From assembly GCF_933775445.1 (NCBI RefSeq), contig NC_065873.1, positions 16,678,001 to 16,742,000 on the forward strand: 64,000 nucleotides of DNA, written 5' to 3'. Both the position numbers and the translations under genes were made by a program. Of the stretch, positions 12,286-23,412 are shown in pieces. The notes beneath the pieces were generated by a model. That model did no database searches, was not told the DNA's origin, and was given only the letters and a program-made list of their open reading frames with translations. Each line of letters opens with the position of its first letter. The stretch's first letter is position 1. Source of the stretch: Argentina anserina. Taxonomy: Eukaryota; Streptophyta; Magnoliopsida; Rosales; Rosaceae.

Positions 12286-13860
12286 TCAAATACAAATACA
12301 AGTCCAACAAAGTTTCCAATTACCTCCACTTTGAGGCTTGCTAATCTTCTTCACAAATACCCACAACAGAGTTTTATCATCTATTTGACAATCTTCAACA
12401 ATATTACCATTGGCATTAACTGATCCGACACTAGAACTAATAGGAGTTGATCCTCCTGTACTCATAACCTCCTGAAAAGAAAAAAAGAAAAAAAATCAAA
12501 CTTAGCAGTTTATAGACATATTTCTATTTATATGTTCAATTACATCAAACCCATCTTAAGCTCAGACATATACAGTGGTACTATGAATGAGTCCATATCA
12601 ATGTCTGACCTGTAACAACAAGCTCAGTCATAATCAAAATCAGATATGGACATTGACTGATTGACGTACTCCTACGGTACAACAAGAAAGTTTACAGTAC
12701 TATGAAGGAGCCCAGATCAATGTCTAACCTGTAACAACTAACAACAATTTTACAATACAAAAAGGTCATGACACTACAAGTAAGCTATCAAATTGTAAAT
12801 GTAGACATATTTTAGAAACTTCAAAACAAACTAATGGCCTCTTTGGCAATGTCAAATTTCTTAATCAAAGCAAACATTTCATAATCTCCAACCATATATT
12901 TCATAATTTTAACATAATCAAAGTCAAGGTATTATACATAGATAGTGTTCCTAGTTACATAATAGTTTTTGCTGAAACTCGTTGGATAGAATTGATCTTG
13001 AATTAAAGGTGGTATACATAAATGTTGCTATTACACAGACGATGGGTATTATAGCTGTTGCTTGTTCTTTGGCCTAGCGATAACTTGTTACTTCTAGAAA
13101 CATGTTTTCTTTATCATGGTTGTGGTAGCATCATATCTTTGTTTACTTTCATATGCTTAAGCCAATATGAGTGTATCAGGGGAGCATGCAAATCAAATCA
13201 CAACTATGCAGTGCTTTTCCCTTCAGATTGATAGGCAATGCACTTTCTTCATATTGTGATTTTATAGTGATATTTTTTGTATCATATTGTTCCATAGCCA
13301 TCTGTTGCCATGAGCAGTACATCATTATTTCTCTAATAGGCGTTAGTAAGCATCCTATTTGGTTCACCTACCAAAGGAATTTAATTCAATCCTCTACTTT
13401 TGTTTAATATCGCGATGTGTAATATAGACTGTTATGTTGTATTCTTTTACAATTACAAGTCAAGGAAAGAACTTGCAATTGCGCCATAGTTCTAGATCAT
13501 AGCCTAAACTAGTAATAAACAGACACGAAATTGAAACACCCAGAACACACTAAAGACTTTTGTAATTCCCATAAGTCTCAGACTTGACAGCATCACCCAT
13601 AACTCAATTCATCTTTGTTACTTCAATCAACAGAAGAAGAGGGGTGAGAGATAGCTCGGACTTACCTTACTAAAAAGATCGTCGTTGGTGGTGGTGGCGA
13701 CATGAGAAAGAGGTCGACGATGTGGGAGCGAAGTGGTCGGAGGTCTTGTCGGGATTTGATTTGACTGAGAGAGTGAGAGGCGAGACTGCGAGATGTCGAC
13801 TGAGAGAGTGAAGGGGTTGACTGCATGAAGGAATGAAGGAATGAAGGCGAAACTGCGTGG
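12286..13860 (-). pseudogene. Truncated BED zinc-finger (hAT-type) gene with spliced leader
   Basis: On the minus strand a 60-codon frame runs from ATG 12465 to TGA 12286. It begins MSTGGSTPISS and continues DDKTLLWVFVKKI, then GGNWKLCWTC. This resembles the start of a BED zinc finger (LWKYV..., then a Gly-rich turn and CxxC) found at the N-terminus of hAT transposases and hAT-derived proteins. The frame stops inside the finger, so the protein is truncated. A polypyrimidine tract and CAG acceptor sit just upstream (exon starts 12471). A plausible non-coding first exon ends at 13666 with donor GTAAG, giving a leader intron of about 1.2 kb. I see no transposase body, so it is best called a pseudogene or a short remnant. 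The BED call is by pattern, not by search. Confidence 0.5.
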
Positions 13861-13869
13861 ACTTAGGTA

Positions 13870-15060
13870 TATGGAAAATAGTTGACAAAAATACCTTCGC
13901 GTCCTTATTATTTGCGTGTCCACATTAGACAAAAATACCTCCGCGTTCTCAATACTTTGGCTACCAATTGCCGCCAACAATCGTGGTCGAGGTTGATGAA
14001 AACAACCCCCTCCGAGCTTAGTACACAAATTCGAGCTTCACTAGTTTTCCTTGCTAGATTCAATGGTAGACCAAGCAGCGAGTGCTGCCGCTGGCAAACA
14101 TCATCATTCTGCCAATCCGAGGTCGCCGAAAATCCAAAGGATGAATTAGGTAGGTTATGGGTGCCTCTTCACCGTGATGTCAATGGGTGCTGCAAATAAG
14201 GAGATTCAGATTAGGAGATGAAGAATATGATGGTGGTGGTAACATTTTAAATTTTTGTAAGATGCCGAAAGGTGCAAAACTAGTAACATTTTTTGTTTTC
14301 AAACAAACGGTAACAAAGAGAATTAGTATTAGTCAGTTTCAAAATTTGACTCGAATATGTGGCTATGCATTTGCCACCTCATCAAGTGAATCTCCACGGG
14401 ATGGACTAAAGAATTTTCTGAGTGTCACAAAACCCTTCTTGGGTTTAGCGGCGGTGGAGTCGTAGCACCCTGAGTTTGCCGTTTGGGTGTGTCTCACGTT
14501 TTTTTTTTTTTTTTGGATCGAGTGCTCTTTTTGTGCAACTTGAGAACTGTCTTATATAGGGTGTACGCAGCACATGTTATTGAGAAATTCACAAGAATTG
14601 TATAGTAGTGTCATTATTACGAACTCAGCTTGCTTTATATTAATTATGCAATTGTGTGAGATTGTATCACATTGTGATCTTCTGACTTTTTGTAACTTAT
14701 TATCAAAGTGTTGGAACCGAATAATCTTAATAATCTCTTACATTTGCGTTATTCTTAGTTCTTCATACTTACGTTTAATGGCAGTGTTGTGCCTAAGCCC
14801 TTGCTTCATCCAAGAAAAAAAATCATGTACTAAGGATGATGCATTCCACATACACATGTTTTGCCTTCCGGGTAAAGTATGAAGGGAGTGTCGACCGCAC
14901 GTTTTAACGTAAATCACATAAACGTATAGGGTGGTGTTATCGGCATACCATTTTTCTCACACACACACATAGTTTAATGAATAAAACATTCAAAATGTGT
15001 ATTGACAGAGAAATTAGATATGTTTTTTTTTTAAAACTTAGCGACTTGAATTACTCAAAG
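13870..15060. other. Intergenic DNA, no recognised gene
   Basis: Open frames at 13882-14199 and 14187-14465 have no recognisable domain. A T16-type run lies near 14501-14514. The composition around 13900-14470 is less AT-rich than its surroundings and may be another old transposon segment. Confidence 0.45.
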
Positions 15061-15369
15061 TTAGGTCAAAAGACCCAAAATGTCGGTTGGGGGAGACCCA
15101 TACCAACGATAAAAAATAGAAGAGTGAAGAGCCAATTGTGCAAACTTATGTGCAACAGTATTGGCCTCCCTAAAAACATGAGAAAAAGAAGAAGAGGGAA
15201 GAGAGTACATATGAAACTGAATATCTGAAACAATAGTCCCAAACTCTGAATCGTCTTCACCCTCATCCTGAATAGCCTTAACCACCAAGCAATCAGACTC
15301 AAAAACTAATGGGGCCAAATGAAACTCCACCCCCAACTCAGTAGCCGCCCGAGCAAACACCACCAACAA
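15061..15369 (-). pseudogene. LINE-derived RNase H-like (RVT_3) fragment
   Basis: A minus-strand frame reads VFESDCLVVKAIQDEGEDDS, then IVSDIQ, then FSHVFREANTVAHKFAQLAL and a terminal WY..PP motif. This is the typical C-terminal half of the plant RNase H-like domain (ESD...V..I, then R..N..AH.LA) carried by non-LTR retrotransposons and by stand-alone RNase H proteins. The N-terminal DG and AE active-site parts are missing, and no reverse transcriptase is adjacent, so it is a fragment. Confidence 0.75.
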
Positions 15370-17103
15370 ATAAGAACACCCAACATAATATATGCTTAAG
15401 GCTAAATAAGATACATGAATCTCTTTTTATTTTTTATCAAACGATTTATGTATCTTTGTCAAGATTAGCCGATTAGGAGTTAAAATTTAGATTTAAGTGG
15501 AGGAAATAAGAGGGAGGGGGGGGGGGGGGGGGGGGAGGGGGGGGGACTGCGTTTAGGACACTAATACGTACACTATTAAGCTTGAGTTCGATTAATATGT
15601 AAATACTCCTCCATCTTCAACGTCATACCGATCGAGGACATAATTATTCCGGATCGGATAATACAGTAGTTTCCGTTAGGGTTAAAGGACCTCCCTTCTT
15701 GTCTATCCAGTCTCCCTGCTCTTCATTTCCATTCATTTTCTTCATGCCACTCGAGTATCAAAGACTTGTTATAATGACAGTACGTACACTCGGTCATGCT
15801 ATAGAGTGATTGGCAAGAAAGTTGGCATATATGTATATCGATCTTCATATCTCTTATTTTAGTCGCATGCAACTGAATCTACGGTTTTGTGCGTCTGACT
15901 GTCTATGCAGCTCTAACTTAAATTAAGACTTCATCAGCTAATTAAAGCTTTTGATTGTTTATCACATTGTTTGATTTAAAATATGTAGCTGGTTCAAAGA
16001 TTTAGATTTTATACGAGTATTAAAGCAATCAAGTTACATATGCATGCATGATAGATATTCTCAACTTACAGCAACGAAAAAAGATGGTGTTGTTTACTTG
16101 TTTTAAAAATCGAATATTTATGTGGGTGGGACAGTGTGAGAAAGAAAGGGTACTTTGAATACAAGAAGAGCATTGGAGCTTAGTTATGTATATCATATGT
16201 ATTGGTTTTATATCGACCTCCTACTAGATTATTCGATCGATCCTCAACCAAAAATCAATGGACAAATAATCGTGTTTAATTATTAAAAGCTGGAGATCGA
16301 GGAGCTAAAAAGTATTGATTATGTTTGACATGAGGCCAAAGATAATGATGAAAAGAAATACGTTATCTATCTATATTTACGTCTTGCTAAGTTACCATTA
16401 TCATATCCTTATCATATCATATTCCTCGCCCACTTAAGACTTTTTCACCATTCTCTCTATATGTACGTATATCTTGCTAAGTTGATTTTTTTGTTTTTGA
16501 AGGGATCTTGCTAAGTTAATTAATATTTAATAAGTTGCAATGCTCGACGCCTTCGACGGCATTCTCGATCACCATTCTCTCTCTGCATGTTTGTGGGGGA
16601 TGAGTAACCAATTGATTCACGCGTATGAGGCATGCGAAACACCCTCACATAATGCTATGATAATCCTCTATTGTTAATTGGTAACAAAACTCTTGATTGA
16701 AAGGTATGCTTCTAAGATTACAAGCATTCCCACCTAGCTGGCTAACTGTCAATTATAGCAAATGATTTTATTCCATACTACTAGATCATCACTATCATGC
16801 ATTCGTATATCTTTCAATTCAACTTCGATGACCGGCCGGATCGATTTCTTTATATTGACAGTCGTCCCGGATTCATGGCCACGGGCAGCTAGCTAGCTAG
16901 CTTCTCAAAAAACAGAGAGTTACAATTCTCTCGTGAAATAAATCAAATAATTACTCGTGGAGTCGTGGTCAAAGGCTTCACGTAGGAAGAATGGATATTA
17001 AAGTTTTTAGTTAGGTAATTAGGTCACAGTCAAATGCATACAAACAAAAAATGTACGAGGATGTCAATTAGACCCAACAGTGGAGCATCATGAAGGTTTT
17101 CAA
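15370..17103. other. Intergenic DNA with a poly(G) tract
   Basis: No gene recognised. It contains a G20-A-G9 tract at 15516-15545 and several CTAGCTAG-type short palindromes near 16890-16905. Confidence 0.55.
15516..15545 (+). repeat. Poly(G) homopolymer, G-quadruplex candidate
   Basis: Twenty consecutive G, one A, then nine G. Such a run can form G4 structures and is also prone to sequencing length errors. Confidence 0.85.
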
Positions 17104-17111
17104 TTACAATT

Positions 17112-18728
17112 CCGTAAATTTGCTCCGCACACGTATTTTCCCACCTCCATCTCCACCCACCTATCTATTTGACACATGCCCACTAACCATAGTTACTCAA
17201 TATAATAAATTTTATTTATTTTATAAATCTCATCTTATCTAATTTTTTATTTTGAAAACAAAATATCAAATCCTAATAACTCATTCCATTTATGTTCTTG
17301 TTTTGAATGTTTTTCTATAATTTTTTTCCATGTTTACATATTTTATAGAATCGACGCAATGTCATATATTAATCATAGGAAATGTACGAAACAACATGAA
17401 CACATTTCGCCCTCGCGGGCCACGATATTATTTGAAATGTACAGAACAATCAAACCCTTATGTTAGCTAGAGCTCTAACTATTCTTATGTTGAATCTCTA
17501 AGGAGAGACATATAATTCATCACCAAGGAACCAGAGGAGCTGGTCACCCCGAAGAGTGTAAAATGTAAGAATGCACCATGAACATGGAACACCTTCGTGC
17601 GCCACCAATGAACCATGTGAAACTGTCGAGGAGAGACCCCAGCAATCTCAATATTGTAACCCATGGACTGTAACACCACACAAACACAAAAACAAGAGAA
17701 CACACCAGGTGATACAACCTTCTGGATCCCAAACACGAAATGAACAGTGAGTGGGCCTTGAGGCTAGAGCCCAACACCTATTAGCATGGTCCAACTCAAT
17801 CCAGGCTCAAGAGCAGAAGGTGCCCAAAACAAGCTGATCCACACATGCCGACCATTGTCGACGCCGATGCACACCAAGAACCTCCGACAGAATGGAGCCC
17901 ACCACCGGCCGCCACCCAAGACGCAACCAATTCCATAGTTCACCACTTACAAACGACGGAGCCAACCCACCCAGAACCAAGCACGGCCACCGTCGCACCA
18001 ACCATGAACTTAACCTAGCCGAAAACAGAATTGCCATTGCTCAACCTGGAGTTATCCCAACCACTGATTAACGACGTCGGCCTACTCTTGAGACGCCCCG
18101 AATCCCAAATTCGGATCCAGGATCCCTTATCTGGCCCTTTAACCAGCTGAACCCTTGACGCCGGCACGCAACGTAGCCCAGCCACGACGATCGTCACTGG
18201 GCCAAATCTGCTCCCGAAGCGCAACACAAAACCTCTATGAACCTTTGCCACCCCCCCCCCCCCTCTGTATACCAATGGAGAGAAGGCCATGGTGTTCCTC
18301 TCGGGGAGGAAGAGAACTTGCCTGAGCGGTTAGGCCACCACCCCCTAACCTTAGCAGAGCCCTGCTAGGTTTCATTCAACATATGGCCTTTTTCCATGTG
18401 TTACATGATCAACTTGCAAAAAATATATAATCAAACTTGAATTGAATTTTTTTTTATGGAAGCTTTTTACTCTCTTTTTGAAAGAAATAAAATTCTAAAC
18501 TGAGCGTTGGTAAATATTAGACTTTGATCTGTTTTACTTCAACAATAGAAATTATATTAAGATTTAATATTTTGTTTTAAAAAGAAAAAGACAGATAAAA
18601 TCATAAAATAATAAAATTAATTATGTAGAGTAACTATGGTAGTGTGCTTAATGTTAAATGACATGTGTAGATATGTGGGTGGGTGAGGATGGAGGCGGGG
18701 AACTATGAGTGTGGAGCAAATTTGCTTC
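17112..18728. mobile_element. DNA element with long (about 180 bp) inverted repeats, split by a LINE
   Basis: Left arm about 17112-17290 and right arm about 18545-18728 are inverted copies; for example GTAACTATGGTTAGT, GTGGGTGG and GGAGCAAATTT are shared in order. The ends read GTAAATTTGCTCC and, on the other strand, GCAAATTTGCTCC. The flanks carry a perfect 8-bp duplication TTACAATT (17104-17111 and 18729-18736). Arms this long suggest a Mutator-like or foldback element; the 8-bp site would fit hAT. The LINE copy at 17340-18388 interrupts the interior, so it is younger. Confidence 0.75.
17340..18388 (-). mobile_element. LINE-type retroposon copy, 1,049 bp
   Basis: Bounded by near-identical 17/18-bp duplications: TTTTTCCATGTTTACAT (17323-17339) and TTTTTCCATGTGTTACAT (18389-18406). 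On the minus strand it begins with a GC-rich leader (GGTTAGGGGGTGGTGGCC near 18350) and ends with a 3' segment containing GTTTCGTACATT before the duplication. No reverse transcriptase is encoded. Frames on the minus strand are open for up to about 90 codons but show no known domain. It is either a 5' fragment joined to a 3' end or a non-autonomous family. Confidence 0.72.
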
Positions 18729-18736
18729 TTACAATT

Positions 18737-19092
18737 TAAAAAAGAGACTTGTTTCAAATGAAGTTAAATTCGTGGGTATTGTACGTTTTGCTAATGTACG
18801 CTAAGAGAGACTTGACTCCCAAAATACTAGAGAGGCCTTCTAATATTTGCTTGGAAAGTTTGAAGGGATCATGCAGATTTAGGTGTGACCTAAACATTTT
18901 AGATTAGTTAGTAATAAAGAGAAAGAAAAAGACAGATCAAAATGTTCATGGATACTTGGATAGAACTTGAATGTCTTTGGGCTTGACTTCAATAGATATC
19001 GAGCGTACATATACATGGAAGTGTACGCCTATAACAGTATATAATCTATTTCAGTACTGCATACGTAACTCCGTGAATGTGCAATTTATTAT
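18737..19092. other. Intergenic spacer between two retroposons
   Basis: AT-rich, no feature recognised. Confidence 0.6.
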
Positions 19093-19110
19093 AAACTTTC
19101 TTGTACTATT

Positions 19111-19914
19111 TCTCAAAAAGAAACAAAAAACTTTATGATTATCGAGTTGAAGGCTCGGACCCCTTAGGGTTTTGAGCTGCGGCGGCTTCCTTCTTGGGAG
19201 GTTGTCTGTCGAGAAGGTCTGAGGGTCGGCGTTGCGTGCGACAGGGGCAATTCGGCGACAAAATGAGGGCGGTGCTCTCTAGTCTCGAGGCGATTTTAAG
19301 CTCTCTTGATTTAGATCTCGGGTTTCTTGTTGGTGTCTTCGAGTTTTCTTCTCCTGCTCCACATTGCAGTCGTGGGGGTTTGTCAGATTTGCAGGTTAGG
19401 CAACACTAGGCGGAGTTTTTTTGGTTGCCGAGTTTTCTTTGAGGCCTTGTTGCTTTTTTTGGGGCATGCCTTCGAGTCATCTTCATGGCCGAGGGGAAAG
19501 GATGGCCACCGGAGTGGTGACGATTGCGTCTAACAACCTAGGTCAGCATCCGACTCATCTGGTGCAAGGAGGATGGTGGTAGGTGATGGTTGGGCTGGGC
19601 CTTTAGGGCCTATCTCCTTGTGCCAGTTATCCTTACTTCTGGTTTCTCTTGGATTGGGTTGAGCTTTTTGCCTTCAATAAGTTAGTCGTGCTAACATGGC
19701 TTTGTTACTGGTTACTTTGTGCCGATTACAGAGATTCAGCATTGAGATGTTAGTTTCTAGTTCTAGTTTTGCTAGTTTGCTAAGAGTTAATCATTTCGCA
19801 AACTCTTAATTATCTTCGCTTCCGAAAAGAGAGTGATAGTTTGTTTATGTAGTTTCGTACATTACCTTTTCTATTATATGATAATTCGTCGTTTCTTCAA
19901 AAATAAAAAATAAA
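19111..19914 (+). mobile_element. LINE-type retroposon copy, 804 bp
   Basis: Flanked by perfect 18-bp direct repeats AAACTTTCTTGTACTATT (19093-19110 and 19915-19932). It ends in an A-rich tail (AAAAATAAAAAATAAAA), as expected for target-primed insertion on the plus strand. The 5' half is GC-rich and leader-like. The last 60 bases contain GTTTCGTACATTACC, ATTATATGA and TTCGTCG, which match the 3' end of the copy at 17340-18388, while the bodies look different. No reverse transcriptase is encoded. Confidence 0.8.
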
Positions 19915-19932
19915 AAACTTTCTTGTACTATT

Positions 19933-20600
19933 ATTTTGCCGATAGCATGTATTGCCAGTTTTATTTATACTAGAAATTGCCCATACTCGTATGGGTGTGG
20001 AAAAATGGGCGGTTATTATTGTGAAGATGTGATTTTCTGAAAATATTTATGTTTTGACTATAAAACCCATGTTTGTTTGAATGTCAATGTGAGATGTGAA
20101 ATGATATTTTTGAAAGTTCGTAATTTGGTAGTACTTGTGATGCTGACTTTATAGTAGTAGAGATTACCAATATCTGCATCGCAAATTATGTTGATTGATA
20201 TATATTACTGATGCATCACAGATTCACAATTATATGTATGTACTTACGTACATGATCATATGATCCATGTCATATGCAGTGGCGGATATAAGATTAAAAG
20301 TCTGCCTAGGCTAGTTTTGGAAGATTTTTTTGATAGATGATTGAAATCAAAGGTTAGGCTCACTAAAAAATAATAGTTTTAGAAGATACTTATTGCAGTG
20401 TAGAATTATGAGTAAATATTTTCTTTACGCATACTAAAATTGTAATAGAGTAGTGCAAAATTCATTGTTTATTGTTTATGAAAAAAAATTTAATTAAAAG
20501 AAAAAGAGTGAAGAAAATGGGAACAAAATGAAATTCAGCTAAAGAAAGAAATATGATAAGAAGGAACTTCTCCATTTTAATTAAAAACACCCCAAAAACA
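19933..20600. other. Intergenic DNA
   Basis: No gene recognised. GTGGCGGATATAAG near 20280 resembles a widespread plant repeat terminus. A similar CGGATCTAGGGGTGGGCTAG word occurs near 23624. Confidence 0.4.
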
Positions 20601-20604
20601 TTCA

Positions 20605-20690
20605 CTTAGAGAATCGAACCTATAACCCCAGTGTAGGAAAGGAAGGCCAGCTTGCCAACTGAACCAACGTTGCGTTTGATCGAGACCTAT
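20605..20690 (-). repeat. tRNA-derived SINE-like head (A and B boxes)
   Basis: The minus strand carries TGGTTCAGTTGG (within 20651-20668) and GGTTCGATTCTC (20609-20620), spaced about 45 bases apart like the internal pol III A and B boxes of a tRNA gene. The region does not fold into a complete tRNA as I read it, so a SINE or decayed tRNA pseudogene is more likely than a tRNA. Ends and target duplication were not found. Confidence 0.45.
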
Positions 20691-22654
20691 ACTTGGTTTT
20701 AATATATCTCTTAAGTCTTATCTCCTACTACATCTATCCGCCCAGACAAGGCTAAGGATTGATAGTTTATATCATAACTGAAGCACACAAGTGGCCGGGA
20801 ATTATCTTTAGTCGACTCAACTTAATCCACAATTGTGTGCGTACGTATTGAGCTAGCCGCTCGCATACACAACTGTAGATTGAAAGACGATAAATTCCTG
20901 GTTTTGCCCCATATATACGGATAATTCTGCAATACAATACATGTTTTACAACCCCCGATCCATTTTTATAATTGTCTAAACCAGGGTTATGTTTCTCAGA
21001 GAGAATGATATGATCGATAAGCCCTCGGACGAAGATGTTACTAATCTGTCTTAACTGCAGGCGTACCATGCATGACAAGATTTTCCTATAATTAGTCATG
21101 GATATATGAGATAAATTGGTCCTTAACATGCATGCAGATTAAAATCTTAGGTCACAATCAAGTAAAAATAAAGAATAAGTTAATCAAGATTAGGATTAAC
21201 ATGTAGCTTAGACCATAAGTAAACTTCGTTTGCCATATTATTCAAAGATTAGGATTGGAATGTATCGGTGATTTTCTGCGTCGCAACAAATGTAGTAGTT
21301 AAGATATGCCGAGTCAAACTAAACCTGGTTAGTTAATGAGCCAGGAGACAATTGATCGATCCTAAGTTCCTAACGTCATAATCACACGATACTTGTCAAT
21401 ATGTGCTTGGAAAATTTGAAATGTGACTTTTGGATTATACATTGATACAATATGCCTTCGATAATGCATGAAAATACCTCAGTATATGTCTTTGACAACT
21501 CCACTTCTAATGAAGAACTGTGAATCACCACTTCACTAGTTATATCGAGACGCACAACCTAATAATGTTAGCAGCAAGCTCATTGTTTTGTCTTAGCCTA
21601 TGTTGCCTAAGATTTGTATATCACCAGAAAGAAAAGAAAAGGTAGCAACAGAAAATGCAATGGAGAAGAATGGAGCTACGCAGGAGGCAGCGCATGAAGC
21701 AATTCCTGACTGGTGTTGCAATAAGCAAACTAAGCATGCGTTGTTTGTACACAGTACACACCACGTTACTACGAATACACTGCAAATTTGGGTCCTCCAT
21801 TCTGCCTTTTAATGCCTACAGATTTGTTATTTTGTGCAGATGAAAAGTATTCTAACAAGTTGCCCATGTGAATCCTCTTATGTCCCAATTCAATTAGGAC
21901 CACTTTCATCTGTCTCCTTGCAAGAAACTACCTCTTTTCACTACTATTGTTAGTCTAGCTTGGACTAGAATATCACCAAGACACCACCCCCTGCCTTCAA
22001 AATTAGTGGCCAAATGTCTCACCCTCACCCCGAATCAACAAGGTGAGGGTTTTCCCTGTTTCTCATAATTTTGGTGGTAATAGTATTAGCCAAGCAAACA
22101 TTGGATTAAGAGGAACTTAGCATGGGAGTTTTAACTGTTACAAAACCCTGAACCTCAAATACTTGCTTCAAATAAGTATGAGCAAATGGAATCTTGAGGA
22201 TTATTTGATGTATAACATGGTCAAATACCATGCATGTCAAGCAAGAAATTATGGAATGTGGATCTGATGATAAATTGTCTTACATAAGCAGAGGATTCGT
22301 ATGCAAAATGAAACAGGAAACATAAGTTAAAAAATCTATTCTAGATATTCATGGAGTACTACTGCTCAGAGAATACTTATGAGTTTGGAAGCTTAACACG
22401 TTAAAAAGGATGAAGATGTACGTACTCTCAAACTTGCAAATGAGATGACAACAAAATGGGCACATTTTACCAAAATTGATACAGCTTTCATCATTTAAAA
22501 ATTCATAACACACATTGGACTTAAATTTTTGCTATACCAGCAAACATGGGACTACAGAATGTTCTTGCATGATATATTGTGCCACAGCTAGCATAATTTC
22601 CATTGGAAAACAGACTCGATCCTCAGCTGAAACTCTCATAATAAATGTGGTTGT
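20691..22654. other. Intergenic DNA downstream of EPFL9
   Basis: A 120-codon minus frame at 20767-21129 and short plus frames at 21600-21843 have no recognisable domain. The last few hundred bases before 22655 probably include the EPFL9 3' untranslated region. Confidence 0.5.
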
Positions 22655-23412
22655 TTACCTATGACAAACACATCTGTAGTGGTAAGCACTATTGATTGGG
22701 TCATTTCCTTCTACTGGAACTTGCTCAGCTCTGCACTTGTACTTGCATCCTCGGCATTCATTATAAGTGCATGTTGGTGCTGTGGATCCAATCATCAATC
22801 TCCTTGGAGATTTCTTCTTTTCCTCACTGCCCTATACACACTCAAATAATAATAATAAATTACCCCACGAAATCTAAGGAAACTAGAAGAACAAGAAACA
22901 AAATCTCATACTGATCGAGTCTCATTAGTTATTATTTTTTATTTGGTTCACCTGCTTAAGCTGCCCTTCTTTTGAAGGAAAGGAACCATAGACTCTTTGG
23001 TGGTTTTGGAGTGCTGCTACTTGAGTCCTGGATCCTGCAGGAAACAATGAAGTAAACCACAAGTTTGGTAGTTTGTAGGCATAAATTCAAAAGCAGACTT
23101 GGTATTTATGAATAAGCTATCAATGCTGGTATATGTAGTGGTGGTGAGCAGCAAGGAGAGAAAGGAAGAAAATTTGTTCAAGAAACTGCACCTGATTAAT
23201 TTCAAACAAATCTGGAAAAAAATGCAGAAGCTGGGGTTTAAATATATAGGTAAAATCTTGTTTAAGGCTGATGTACACAATGAAAGAAAGAATCTTTGTA
23301 AGAGAACACAAAGTGTGAGAAAGAAACTTGAAGCAGTAGATATACCTTGTATAACATAAGCAGCAAAGATTAATGTGTAGAGCAGCGCTAGGATTATTCT
23401 AGCTCTGGCCAT
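22655..23412 (-). CDS. EPFL9: EPFL9 / stomagen, secreted cysteine-rich stomatal peptide
   Basis: Three coding exons on the minus strand: 23412-23346, 23034-22952 and 22831-22655, with GT donors and AG acceptors, giving 108 residues. Residues 1-22 are a hydrophobic signal peptide (MARARIILALLYTLIFAAYV). The C-terminal 45 residues begin IGSTAPTCTYNECRGC and end YHYRCVCHR. They hold six cysteines and are nearly identical to the mature Arabidopsis stomagen peptide as I remember it, with Lys for Arg at one site (CRGCKYKC). In Arabidopsis this mesophyll-secreted peptide promotes stomatal formation by competing with EPF1/EPF2 for the ERECTA-TMM receptors. The precursor middle is variable, as expected. 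A GA-rich microsatellite lies in the likely leader at about 23460-23520. Confidence 0.95.

Noticed and set aside
13882..14465. Plus-strand open frames of 92-105 codons
   Set aside because: No known domain and partly antisense to the putative leader exon of the BED-finger remnant.
18015..18290. Minus-strand open frames of 60-91 codons within the LINE copy
   Set aside because: GC-rich leader-like sequence with no reverse transcriptase, endonuclease or gag motif.
20767..21129. 120-codon minus-strand open frame
   Set aside because: No recognisable domain, no signal of splicing, composition like the neighbouring intergenic DNA.
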